Assembly (NCBI GenBank): GCA_964453035.1
Contig: CAYVOX010000160.1
Location: 1-6,706, forward strand
Length of the DNA stretch: 6,706 nucleotides
Source of the DNA: CAYVOX01 sp964453035
GTDB lineage: Bacteria; Chloroflexota; Anaerolineae; Anaerolineales; Anaerolineaceae
Direction of reading: 5' to 3'
Shown piece by piece: positions 1-6,103 of the stretch. The translations under genes were made by a program, and so were the position numbers. Positions within the stretch are counted from its first letter, which is position 1, and each line of letters begins with the position of its first letter. Below the pieces are notes generated by a model that searched no databases, had not been told where the DNA came from, and worked only from the letters and a program-made list of their open reading frames with translations.

Positions 1-213
1 CACCCAGGCGATGTGAGGGGGTTCCGCGGGGATGGCTAAAATGGATGTGAGCCGGCTGGCTTCCTCAATAATCCAAAAAGGGTGGAAGTCTAACCATTCG
101 AGGGGCATGCGCCAATCCAGGTGGCGGTGCGATAAGGCGCTCGAATTTAATAAGAGGGATATCCCTGTCAGATCTTGAATGGTGGCAGGCCGAATGCTTG
201 AGCCGGGGATCAT
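1..213 (-). CDS. Probable GNAT-family N-acetyltransferase, N-terminal 71 residues (cut by window edge)
   Basis: The reading frame opens with ATG at 213-211 and stays open to the left edge, so only 71 residues are visible. The start MIPGSSIRPATIQDL has the opening beta strand and 'IRPAT..DL' pattern typical of GNAT acetyltransferases, which move an acetyl group from acetyl-CoA to an amine. The acetyl-CoA binding loop (R/Q-x-x-G-x-G/A) would lie beyond the window, so neither activity nor substrate can be judged. A tryptophan-rich stretch (DWRMPLEWLDFHPFW, about residues 33-47) follows. The ATG comes one base after the TAA of the TPR gene and has no clear ribosome binding site, which suggests translational coupling. 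The family call rests on the N-terminus alone and could be wrong; that this is a real coding start is more secure. Confidence 0.6.
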   Translation of the reverse strand, partial: MIPGSSIRPATIQDLTGISLLLNSSALSHRHLDWRMPLEWLDFHPFWIIEEASRLTSILAIPAEPPHIAWV

Positions 214-214
214 G

Positions 215-757
215 TTAGCGACCGAGTAATTTGGAGGCGGTGCCCAGCAGCTTTTTTAAAAGGCGTTCGCGCACAGATAAGTTTTTCTTCATATCCAGGG
301 CAACTTCCGAGGAAACCAGCGCCTCAAGTTGCCGCCCGGTGCGCAGTTGCAGCCCGGCGATGCACTGCAAAACGTACGGGCGCAGTTCCTGGTCGTCGAT
401 TTCCTTGAGGATTTGGTTGGATTGGAGGTACAGGTCGAGTGCCTCATTGTACTGGTGAAGCGCCTCCAGCGCAGCAGCCTGGTTGCCGAGGGCCATGGCT
501 TGCTTTTGACGGTTGCCAGCCCTGGCAAAAACCTTGTCGCTGCCCTGCACCAAGGCCAGGGCTTCACGGGCATCGCCCGCTTTGAGGCGCGCCACGCTGC
601 AATTATTCCACATCTCAGCAGCAAGCTCTTCCTGCCCGGCGGCTTCATAGGCCATGGCGGCCTGCTCAAATTGCTGCGCCGCGGTGGGAAAGTCTTCTTC
701 CTGGAAAGCTTTTTTGCCCTGATCGCACAGGGACTGGGGGGAAGGGTTGTCGCTCAT
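215..757 (-). CDS. Tetratricopeptide-repeat (TPR) protein, 180 aa
   Basis: This is a soluble, all-helical protein with about four TPR-like units at residues 7-40, 46-79, 86-119 and 126-159. Each has the small-residue spacing of helix A followed by a 'YNEALDLYLQS'-type helix B (the clearest at 103-113). TPR arrays are protein-protein scaffolds, so it probably binds a partner, perhaps the HTH regulator encoded just upstream. There is no signal peptide or membrane segment, and the tail (about 156-180) is basic. The start MSDNPSPQSL at 757-755 is preferred because it lies one base after the stop of the HTH gene; the longer frame from 808 would run 50 bases into that gene with an unconvincing leader. 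There is no strong ribosome binding site, in keeping with reinitiation after the upstream stop. The specific function is unknown. Confidence 0.85.
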   Translation of the reverse strand: MSDNPSPQSLCDQGKKAFQEEDFPTAAQQFEQAAMAYEAAGQEELAAEMWNNCSVARLKAGDAREALALVQGSDKVFARAGNRQKQAMALGNQAAALEALHQYNEALDLYLQSNQILKEIDDQELRPYVLQCIAGLQLRTGRQLEALVSSEVALDMKKNLSVRERLLKKLLGTASKLLGR

Positions 758-758
758 A

Positions 759-1439
759 TCAGTAGGTGATTTCCAGCAGGCCTTCAGCAATGCCGCGCAG
801 GCGGTCAACGTTCAGGTTGCTGAGGCGAATGGCGAGATCGATATAGGGGCGGTTGACCGGTTTGCAAACGAATTCCTGCAGTTCGGGGGGCAACTCAAGG
901 AATTTCTGCACAGCAATTTGCTGCGACCTCCATTTGCCAATCGGGCCGCGCTGATCGAAAAATTCTTCGATACGCACGTCTAAGGTTTTACACAGCACTT
1001 CCAGCTCCGGCAGGGATAGGGCTTCTTCACCCATCTCAAACTTGCGCAGGCGCTCCTCGCTGATGCCGGTGACGGATGAAACTTCGCTGTTGGAAAAGTT
1101 GAGATTGGTGCGCGCTTTGCGAACTGAGGCGCCGATGATGCGGTCGCGCAGTTGCCGCAAGCGCTCCTTCTGTTCGATTGTTTCGGCAGGTTTCTTCTCT
1201 GCCAGCGATTCAGAACTCCAGAAGTGCTCCAGGGGAATATCGAGGTAAAAGGCAAGTGTTTCCAGTTCGGGCAGAGAGGGCGCGCGTTCGGCTTTCTCGT
1301 AGGCAAGGTAAAGATCCATGGGAATGCCCATCGCTGCCGATACTTCTTCTGGCGTGCGGCGTTTTGCCAGGCGCGCGTCATAGATTAATACCGCCAGCTT
1401 ACGGATGCGCAGTTGAACGGTTTGTTGTTGCTTATTCAT
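759..1439 (-). CDS. Transcriptional regulator with two tandem XRE-type helix-turn-helix domains, 226 aa
   Basis: This is a cytoplasmic DNA-binding protein of the Cro/C1/XRE fold. The first HTH covers about residues 14-73 (TPEEVSAAMGIPMDLYLAYE as helices 2-3) and the second about 101-161 (NSEVSSVTGISEERLRKFE). Both continue into the same motif, SLPELE (55-60 and 142-147), and end in L-D-[IV]-x-[LI]-E-x-F, so the protein looks like an internal duplication. A linker of about 25 residues rich in E and K joins them. The C-terminal 60 residues (about 167-226) are not recognised and may bind a partner or ligand. Most XRE regulators have one HTH; two in one chain could bind both half-sites of an operator as a monomer. 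ATG at 1439 is supported by a GGAGGTG ribosome binding site. It follows the ATPase gene by 22 bases and precedes the TPR gene by one. The target genes cannot be read from the sequence. Confidence 0.88.
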   Translation of the reverse strand: MNKQQQTVQLRIRKLAVLIYDARLAKRRTPEEVSAAMGIPMDLYLAYEKAERAPSLPELETLAFYLDIPLEHFWSSESLAEKKPAETIEQKERLRQLRDRIIGASVRKARTNLNFSNSEVSSVTGISEERLRKFEMGEEALSLPELEVLCKTLDVRIEEFFDQRGPIGKWRSQQIAVQKFLELPPELQEFVCKPVNRPYIDLAIRLSNLNVDRLRGIAEGLLEITY

Positions 1440-1449
1440 GGCTTACTTT

Positions 1450-1456
1450 CACCTCC
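1450..1456 (-). promoter_or_regulatory. Strong ribosome binding site of the double-HTH gene
   Basis: On the minus strand this reads GGAGGTG, about ten bases before the ATG at 1439. It is one of the better Shine-Dalgarno matches in the window, fixes that start codon, and suggests independent translation initiation here, unlike the TPR and GNAT genes that follow. Confidence 0.7.
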
Positions 1457-1461
1457 GCCAG

Positions 1462-2775
1462 CTATCTGCGGCGCGGATTGAGCATCTCCGAAATATTGGC
1501 GCCGAAAACCTCTGGACCTAATTTAAAACCTGCTGCCTCCAGGCGGCTGCCGAAGAACGGGCGGATGCCTGTGGGCTTGATTTCTCCGATGATTTTACCA
1601 TCAGGGGCTTTACTTGTCTGTTCGAATTTGAAAATCTCGCTCATGACGATGGTTTCGCCTTCCATCCCCGAAACCTCAGAAATAGAGGTGATTTTACGGC
1701 TGCCATCTTTGAGGCGCGATTGCTGGATGATGAGGTCGATAGCTGAAGCCACCTGTTCGCGAATCACGCGCACGGGCAAATCCATGCCAGACATTAACAC
1801 CATTGTTTCCAGGCGCGAGAGGGCATCGCGCGGGGTGTTGGCGTGCAGGGTGGTGAGCGACCCGTCGTGCCCGGTGTTCATAGCCTGGAGCATATCCAGG
1901 GCCTCTCCGCCGCGCACCTCCCCGACCACAATGCGGTCGGGGCGCATACGCAGGGAGTTGCGCACCATGTCTCGAATGGTGATGGCGTTGCGCCCTTCTG
2001 AGTTGGCCGGCTTGGCTTCCATGCGTACGATGTGATCCTGTTGCAATTGCAGTTCGGCGGCATCCTCGATGGTGACAATGCGTTCATCGGATGGAATGAA
2101 CCCAGAGAGAACGTTGAGAAGGGTGGTCTTGCCGGAGCCTGTGCCGCCGGAAATGATGATGTTCATGCGGGCGATAACGCAGGCGCGTAGAAAATCTGCA
2201 ATGCCGCGCGTCATGGACCCGTAATGGATGAGCTGTTCGGTGGTGAGTTTGCCTTTCTGGAACTTTCGGATAGTGATGCTGGGACCATCAATGGCGACCG
2301 GGGGGATGACGGCGTTAACGCGTGAGCCATCGGGCAGACGGGCATCAACGGTTGGGCTATCGGCGTCGATGCGCCGTCCGAGCGGAAGGATGATTCTATC
2401 GATGATTTTCAGGATTTGCTCATCGTTTTCAAACTTGATATTGGTTTTAACCAGCTTTCCCTGTCGTTCAATGTAGATTTTATCTGGGCCATTAACCATG
2501 ATCTCGCTGATCTCCGGGTCGTCCAGCAGGGGTTGGAGCGGGCCAAAGCCCAACATTTCATCGAGAATATCATGGAAGAGCTGCTCGCGGAGGGTGGGGG
2601 GCAGGTTGAGTTTGGTGGCCTGGTAAGCCTGCTGCATGATTTGCGCAGCCGCCTGGTGTTGTTCGTCGTAGGCCATCTGGCGTGATTCCATCTCGCGAGA
2701 GATGGCGCTGATTAAATAAGCTTTGAGTTTAAGCAACTCAGGCGTGTTCAGGGAGGATTTTCCGGGCAGAGTCAT
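1462..2775 (-). CDS. cpaF: CpaF/TadA-family secretion ATPase, 437 aa
   Basis: This is a hexameric cytoplasmic ATPase of the type II/IV secretion superfamily; CpaF/TadA proteins drive assembly of Tad (Flp) pili and related secretion machines. The N-terminal domain (about 60-190) has LGFGPLQPLLDDPEISEIMVNG (75-96) and RLPDGSRVNAVIPPV, both typical of CpaF. The motor domain follows with Walker A GGTGSGKT (210-217), an Asp box IVTIEDAAEL (233-242), Walker B RIVVGEVRGGEA (281-292, E286) and a His box from TGHDGSLTTLHAN (301 on). All key residues look intact and the length is usual for the family. The ATG at 2775 is chosen because it has a GGTGAGGA site just before it and follows the upstream stop by 7 bases; an in-frame extension to 2892 would overlap the upstream gene. 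The pseudo-TadB/TadC genes that usually follow cpaF are absent; an HTH gene is there instead. Which appendage it serves cannot be told from this window. Confidence 0.95.
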   Translation of the reverse strand: MTLPGKSSLNTPELLKLKAYLISAISREMESRQMAYDEQHQAAAQIMQQAYQATKLNLPPTLREQLFHDILDEMLGFGPLQPLLDDPEISEIMVNGPDKIYIERQGKLVKTNIKFENDEQILKIIDRIILPLGRRIDADSPTVDARLPDGSRVNAVIPPVAIDGPSITIRKFQKGKLTTEQLIHYGSMTRGIADFLRACVIARMNIIISGGTGSGKTTLLNVLSGFIPSDERIVTIEDAAELQLQQDHIVRMEAKPANSEGRNAITIRDMVRNSLRMRPDRIVVGEVRGGEALDMLQAMNTGHDGSLTTLHANTPRDALSRLETMVLMSGMDLPVRVIREQVASAIDLIIQQSRLKDGSRKITSISEVSGMEGETIVMSEIFKFEQTSKAPDGKIIGEIKPTGIRPFFGSRLEAAGFKLGPEVFGANISEMLNPRRR

Positions 2776-2779
2776 GGCT

Positions 2780-2787
2780 TCCTCACC
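2780..2787 (-). promoter_or_regulatory. Ribosome binding site of cpaF, overlapping the upstream stop codon
   Basis: The minus strand reads GGTGAGGA here, four bases before ATG 2775. It includes the TGA (2785-2783) that ends the 94-residue ORF, so a ribosome terminating there sits on the cpaF initiation site. This decides for the 2775 start over the longer in-frame opening at 2892. Confidence 0.6.
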
Positions 2788-3067
2788 CTTGACCATCTTC
2801 CTGTGGGACGATCCACAGGATGTGCTTGCGGTTGACTGCCATGAAGGTGGTGGTAAAAAGGAGCTTGTTTTGTTTATCGTAAATGGTTGCATCCGTTATT
2901 GCCAGGAACGGCTCTTGCTGGTCCAATTCGTTTTTCAGGCGTTCATCTGGCCGAACGTGTATCTTGCCGGAGATACGATACTCGGCCAGTTGAATTTCAG
3001 CGGATACGGGCTGCTTGGTGACCAGTTTGGTGAAGAATTTGCCTTTTTCGTCGTATTGAGTGACCAT
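2783..3067 (-). CDS. Small protein of 94 aa, possibly DUF6812-like
   Basis: This is a small soluble protein with a predicted mostly beta fold: alternating strands at AEIQLAEYRISGKIHV (23-38), FLAITDATIYD (54-64), KLLFTTTFMAVN (68-79) and HILWIVP (82-88). The pattern of an opening 'G-x-I-H' strand, a short 'R-L-x-x-x-L' helix (43-48), 'F-x-x-[IL]-T-D-A', then 'V-N-R-x-x-I-x-x-[IV]-P' reminds me of the DUF6812 family of short bacterial proteins, but this is recall and not a search. There is no signal peptide, membrane segment or cysteine. It starts 8 bases after the response regulator stop, with only a weak GAGG overlapping that stop, and its own stop is embedded in the cpaF ribosome binding site. 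Being locked between the regulator and the ATPase suggests a role in the same process, perhaps as an adaptor; this is inference. Confidence 0.8.
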   Translation of the reverse strand: MVTQYDEKGKFFTKLVTKQPVSAEIQLAEYRISGKIHVRPDERLKNELDQQEPFLAITDATIYDKQNKLLFTTTFMAVNRKHILWIVPQEDGQG

Positions 3068-3075
3068 AATTTGCC

Positions 3076-3777
3076 TCAGTTCGTTTCTCTTTCGGGCGGG
3101 GGCATCAGGTAACCCAGCCCGGCGCGCGTGACGATGTGCTGGGGCGAGTGGGGATTATCCTCCAGCTTCTGGCGCAGGCGGGCAATGCTCACCCACAGGA
3201 TTTCTTTATCCTCGCGATATTGAGGCCCCCAGATGGCGACCAGTAATTCTTCGGCGGTCATCACCTGGCCCACGTGATGCGCAAATTGGATGAGCAACCG
3301 GTATTCGGTGGCGGAAAGGAACACGGCTTTGTTATCCTTCCACACTTCCGCCCGGGCAAAATCAATGCGTAAATTGCCGTGGTTGAAGAAGCGGCTCTGC
3401 GTAGCCTGGTCGGCATTTTTTGTACGGCGTAGAACGGCTCGCACGCGCGCGACCAGTTCCGTGGCGGAGAAGGGTTTGACGACGTAGTCATCCGCGCCGG
3501 CATTTAGTCCGCGCACCCGATCGGATTCTTCTCCGCGGGCGGTGAGGATGATGATGGGCAGCGTGGAGAATTGCCTGATCCTTTCGCAAGTGGTGATCCC
3601 ATCCAGGCGAGGCATCATCACATCCATGATGACAAGGTCAGGGTGGCGGCTGGTGACCATTTCCAGGGCGTCTTCACCGTTGCCCGCGGTGACCACCTCG
3701 TAGCCTTCTTTTTCCAAATTTACCCGCAACAAGTGCTGGTACAGGGGTTCGTCATCTACTGCAAGTATGCGTGTCAT
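3076..3777 (-). CDS. OmpR/PhoB-class response regulator, 233 aa
   Basis: This is a DNA-binding response regulator. The receiver domain (about 1-120) has the acidic pocket D8/D9, the phospho-acceptor D52 in VIMDVMMPRLDG, the switch threonine T79 in IILTARG and K101 in VVKPFS, so it looks fully phosphorylatable. A linker (121-133) leads to a winged-helix output domain (about 134-226) with FLSATEYRLL, a recognition-helix region around ILWVSIARLRQKLE (193-206) and the closing wing IVTRAGLGYLM. Length is normal for the class. The ATG at 3777 overlaps the TGA of the GAF kinase gene (ATGA), and an AGGAGG site sits seven bases upstream, so the two are translationally coupled and probably form a cognate pair. 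Regulated promoters are unknown; the cluster itself is an obvious candidate. Confidence 0.96.
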   Translation of the reverse strand: MTRILAVDDEPLYQHLLRVNLEKEGYEVVTAGNGEDALEMVTSRHPDLVIMDVMMPRLDGITTCERIRQFSTLPIIILTARGEESDRVRGLNAGADDYVVKPFSATELVARVRAVLRRTKNADQATQSRFFNHGNLRIDFARAEVWKDNKAVFLSATEYRLLIQFAHHVGQVMTAEELLVAIWGPQYREDKEILWVSIARLRQKLEDNPHSPQHIVTRAGLGYLMPPPERETN

Positions 3778-5012
3778 TGGTTCGCCTCCTGTTTGCCTTC
3801 CCTGGATGAAGCTTCCTCGCGCGGCAGGGTTATGGATATGATCGTTCCAACCCCAACGGTCGAGTTAGCGGAAATTTCCCCTTTGTGAGCCCGGATAATC
3901 TGCTTGCAAATATATAAGCCCAGACCTGAGCCGTGAATGTTGGGAGAATCTGGGCTGCGGAAAAAGCGGTCAAAAATGTACGGCAGGTAGATGGGTGAAA
4001 TACCAGGTCCCTGGTCTTTAAAATCAATTTTAACGGTCTCCTCGTTTTGCGTAATGGAGATTTTTATGGGTGACCCTGGGGCGTACTTGACCGCGTTACT
4101 AATCAGGTTTTCAAACACCTGGGCCAGCCGCTGCGGGTCAGCGCGGATGGGGGAGATGGGGCTTTCCATCTCCAGCGTGAGGTGAAGCGAGGGGTGATGT
4201 AGCCGGGAGCGCAGGATGATATCGTTGAGGACGGAATCCAGGCGAACATGCTGGAAGAGTATGGGCAACTCTCCGGCTTGCAGGCGGGCTGAATCCAGCA
4301 GGTTGTCAATCAATTGCTGCAAGCGGTCGGTTTCCTGGTCAATGATGGTGAGGAATTCCTCCTGGGTTTTCTGGTCCCAGGTGGTATCGGAGCGCAGCAG
4401 GGTGGTGGTGTAACCTTTGATAAAACCGAGCGGGCTGCGCAACTCATGCGAAATGGTGGAAATGAAATCCTGCTGCAGTCGGGATTGCTGGTGTTGTTTT
4501 TCGAGATTGGTGTAATCTTCGCGGATTTTCTGGCGTTCAACCAGCAGGGCTATCTGGCTGGCGATGAATTCTGCCAGGCGGATATTATCCTGTGAAAAAG
4601 GCGGGCCTCCAAAGCGGATAAGCAGAATGGCTCCGTGGGATTTTTGGCCGATGCGCAAGGGCAACCCCAGGATGAATGGCCTTTCCAGCCGATTGCGGTT
4701 GGTGTCGTTTTCCGGTTCCTGTAAAATGGGCTCGGCAGAAAGAGCCACTGAGCCAGCCAGGTTTTCTCCCCAGGCCACATCTGCCTCGGCAGAGCGCCCG
4801 CGGCCGGTGGCACGGGCATAGGCCACATCCACATTCTGGTGGGTGGGGTCTCCGATGTAAACGGCAACATTGTCATAAATCAAATAAACCCGCACCAAAC
4901 GGGTGATTTCATCTAATGCTGGTTTCCATTCGGGGGATTGGGTGACGAGCCGGCTGATGGCGTAAAGCAGGTCGGTGGGAACCGTATTTATGAAGCCTGG
5001 CGCTTGATTCAT
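3774..5012 (-). CDS. Soluble histidine kinase with GAF-like sensor domain, 412 aa
   Basis: This is a cytoplasmic sensor kinase with no membrane segment. Residues 15-160 look like a GAF domain: helix, strands VYLIYDNVAVYIGD (42-55), WGENLAGSVALSAEPIL (81-97), FILGLPLRIGQKSHGAILL (113-131), then a long helix ending in the coiled-coil stretch 160-182. HisKA follows with H189 in FISTISHELRSPL, then HATPase_c: N box ENLISNAVKYAPG (301-313), G1 DQGPGIS (333-339), F box IFDRFFRS (346-353) and G2 GSGLGLYI (361-368). All catalytic motifs are present. The ligand of the GAF domain cannot be read from sequence. It overlaps the response regulator gene by 4 bases and is almost certainly its partner. ATG 5012 is supported by an AGAGGAGA site. 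It follows the other kinase gene by 43 bases, the widest gap in the window. The C-terminal tail after about 400 is short and charged. Confidence 0.95.
   Translation of the reverse strand: MNQAPGFINTVPTDLLYAISRLVTQSPEWKPALDEITRLVRVYLIYDNVAVYIGDPTHQNVDVAYARATGRGRSAEADVAWGENLAGSVALSAEPILQEPENDTNRNRLERPFILGLPLRIGQKSHGAILLIRFGGPPFSQDNIRLAEFIASQIALLVERQKIREDYTNLEKQHQQSRLQQDFISTISHELRSPLGFIKGYTTTLLRSDTTWDQKTQEEFLTIIDQETDRLQQLIDNLLDSARLQAGELPILFQHVRLDSVLNDIILRSRLHHPSLHLTLEMESPISPIRADPQRLAQVFENLISNAVKYAPGSPIKISITQNEETVKIDFKDQGPGISPIYLPYIFDRFFRSPDSPNIHGSGLGLYICKQIIRAHKGEISANSTVGVGTIISITLPREEASSREGKQEANQ
3785..3790 (-). promoter_or_regulatory. Ribosome binding site of the response regulator, inside the kinase gene
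   Basis: The minus strand reads AGGAGG here, seven bases before ATG 3777. It is a full Shine-Dalgarno match lying within the last codons of the GAF kinase gene, so the response regulator can be initiated strongly as well as by coupling through the ATGA overlap. Confidence 0.7.
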
Positions 5013-5018
5013 GCTTTC

Positions 5019-5026
5019 TCTCCTCT
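5019..5026 (-). promoter_or_regulatory. Ribosome binding site of the GAF kinase
   Basis: The minus strand reads AGAGGAGA, six bases before ATG 5012, within the 43-base gap that follows the upstream kinase. It supports the chosen start. Confidence 0.65.
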
Positions 5027-5055
5027 GCCGAGACCAAAAACGAGGGAAACAATGC

Positions 5056-6087
5056 CTAACCTAATTGTAGCAAAAATTCAAATTTACTACCCTTTCCTAC
5101 GGCGGATGTAACCTGCACGATTGAGTTGTGCGCCTCGATGATTCGCTTTACCAGCGCCAGGCCTAACCCGGTGCCGCCTGCGCGCCGGGTGGAGGAGCCA
5201 TCCAACTGGTGAAATGACTCGAAAAGCTCTCCTATCCGCTCCGCGGGTATGCCGATGCCGGCATCCTCGATGGAAATTCTTGCAAAGGCATCCTGGGTGG
5301 TCAAATGAAGCTGAACGCTTGCGCCCGGGGGCGAAAACTTGAGGGCATTATCCACCAGTTGCAGGATTACCCAGCTGATTTTTTCTTCATCAGCCATCAC
5401 AAAAACCGGCTTGGAAGGGATATCCATTTCCAGAACGATGTTTTTAGCTTCGGCGCGCGAGCTGCTGCGGGCGATGACCGTCCGGCACAGGCTGGTGAGA
5501 TTAAAGGATTGTTTGTTGAGCGAGATTTCGCCGCGGTCGGCGGTGGAGAAGAGGATTAGGTCCTCAATCAGCCGCTCCAGCCGTTCGGAGGCCCGGCCCA
5601 TGACTGCCAGGGCCTGGTTCTGTTCCTCGGTGGTTGGACCAAGGTCGCCGTTGGTGAGCAGGTCAAGATAGCCTTTGAAGTGGGTGAGGGGAGTGCGCAA
5701 TTCGTGCGATATGTTGGCAATAAAATTGGCTTTCAGACGGTTTAACTCTGAAAGCTTGGCCATTGCCCGTTCCAATTCATAGGTGCGCTGTTGGACACGC
5801 TCTTCAAGCTGTTCGTTAGCCTGGCGCAGTTGTTCGTTGGCTTCGCGCAGGGCGGCGTGCAACTGAAAAATCTGCTCGGTGACGGCCAGTTCCAATGTTT
5901 TGCGGCTGATTAATCCCAGGCTCAGCAATACCTGGCCAAAGGGCACCGTTTGACCTTGCTCGCGCAGGCGGGCCTGTTCCCTGGCGCCCAGTTCTAGCTG
6001 CTCAAGGGTGATGACCCCTTTTTCGACCAGTACATCACCAATGCGAGGGACAAAAATCTCCGGCGTGATGAGCAAAGGACCTGTCAC
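5056..6087 (-). CDS. Soluble histidine kinase with MshEN/GspE-like N-terminal domain, 343 aa
   Basis: This is a cytoplasmic kinase with an unusual sensor. Residues about 14-74 match the pattern of the MshEN (GspE/PilB N-terminal) domain, two 24-residue blocks: RIGDVLVEKGVITLEQL running to Q38 (15-38), and PFGQVLLSLGLISRKTL running to Q72 (49-72). In MshE-type ATPases such blocks bind cyclic di-GMP. Block 1 keeps the leading Arg (R15); block 2 has Pro49 there. A coiled coil (about 75-118) leads to HisKA with H128 in FIANISHELRTPL, then HATPase_c: N box QLVDNALKFSPPG (243-255), G1 DAGIGIP (275-281) and G2 GGTGLGLAL (304-312). No membrane segment is seen. The GTG start at 6087 is supported by GGAGGT six bases upstream. 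It lies 16 bases after the amidohydrolase and 43 before the GAF kinase. The kinase call is near certain; the N-terminal domain call is pattern-based. Confidence 0.95.
   Translation of the reverse strand: MTGPLLITPEIFVPRIGDVLVEKGVITLEQLELGAREQARLREQGQTVPFGQVLLSLGLISRKTLELAVTEQIFQLHAALREANEQLRQANEQLEERVQQRTYELERAMAKLSELNRLKANFIANISHELRTPLTHFKGYLDLLTNGDLGPTTEEQNQALAVMGRASERLERLIEDLILFSTADRGEISLNKQSFNLTSLCRTVIARSSSRAEAKNIVLEMDIPSKPVFVMADEEKISWVILQLVDNALKFSPPGASVQLHLTTQDAFARISIEDAGIGIPAERIGELFESFHQLDGSSTRRAGGTGLGLALVKRIIEAHNSIVQVTSAVGKGSKFEFLLQLG
5064..5072 (-). promoter_or_regulatory. Candidate extended -10 promoter element upstream of the GAF kinase
   Basis: The minus strand reads TGCTACAAT, which fits the extended -10 form TGn-TATAAT with one mismatch, in a locally AT-rich stretch at the very end of the upstream kinase gene. 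Initiation about seven bases downstream would give a leader of roughly 45 bases before ATG 5012, in the only gap over 22 bases. There is no recognisable -35 hexamer at 17 bases (GGGTAG), so this is weak and could be coincidental coding sequence. Confidence 0.25.
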
Positions 6088-6093
6088 AGGTGA

Positions 6094-6099
6094 ACCTCC
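6094..6099 (-). promoter_or_regulatory. Ribosome binding site supporting a GTG start
   Basis: The minus strand reads GGAGGT six bases before GTG 6087, in the 16-base gap after the amidohydrolase stop. Ideal spacing makes GTG the likely start even though it is not ATG; no in-frame ATG lies nearby in the N-terminal part of the protein. Confidence 0.7.
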
Positions 6100-6103
6100 A
6101 AAG

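Noticed and set aside
758..808. N-terminal extension of the TPR protein to 808
   Set aside because: It lies within the HTH gene; the start at 757, one base after the HTH stop, fits the tight spacing of the cluster.
1178..2035. Long plus-strand open frame (285 codons) opposite the HTH and cpaF genes
   Set aside because: It is antisense to two genes with clear motifs, crosses their junction, and its product is rich in S and R with no recognisable domain; it is a shadow of the GC-rich coding strand.
2776..2892. N-terminal extension of cpaF to 2892
   Set aside because: It would overlap most of the second half of the upstream gene's reading in another frame, its leader is low in CpaF character, and a ribosome binding site lies right before ATG 2775.
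2723..3112. Plus-strand open frame of 129 codons opposite the 94-residue gene and the ends of its neighbours
   Set aside because: Its product has no recognisable domain, and the minus-strand frame has operon spacing and couples to cpaF. The minus-strand reading is much better supported.
5013..5055. Terminator or regulatory RNA in the 43-base gap between the kinases
   Set aside because: I see no GC-rich inverted repeat followed by a T run in the minus-strand direction, and the space is too short for a riboswitch.
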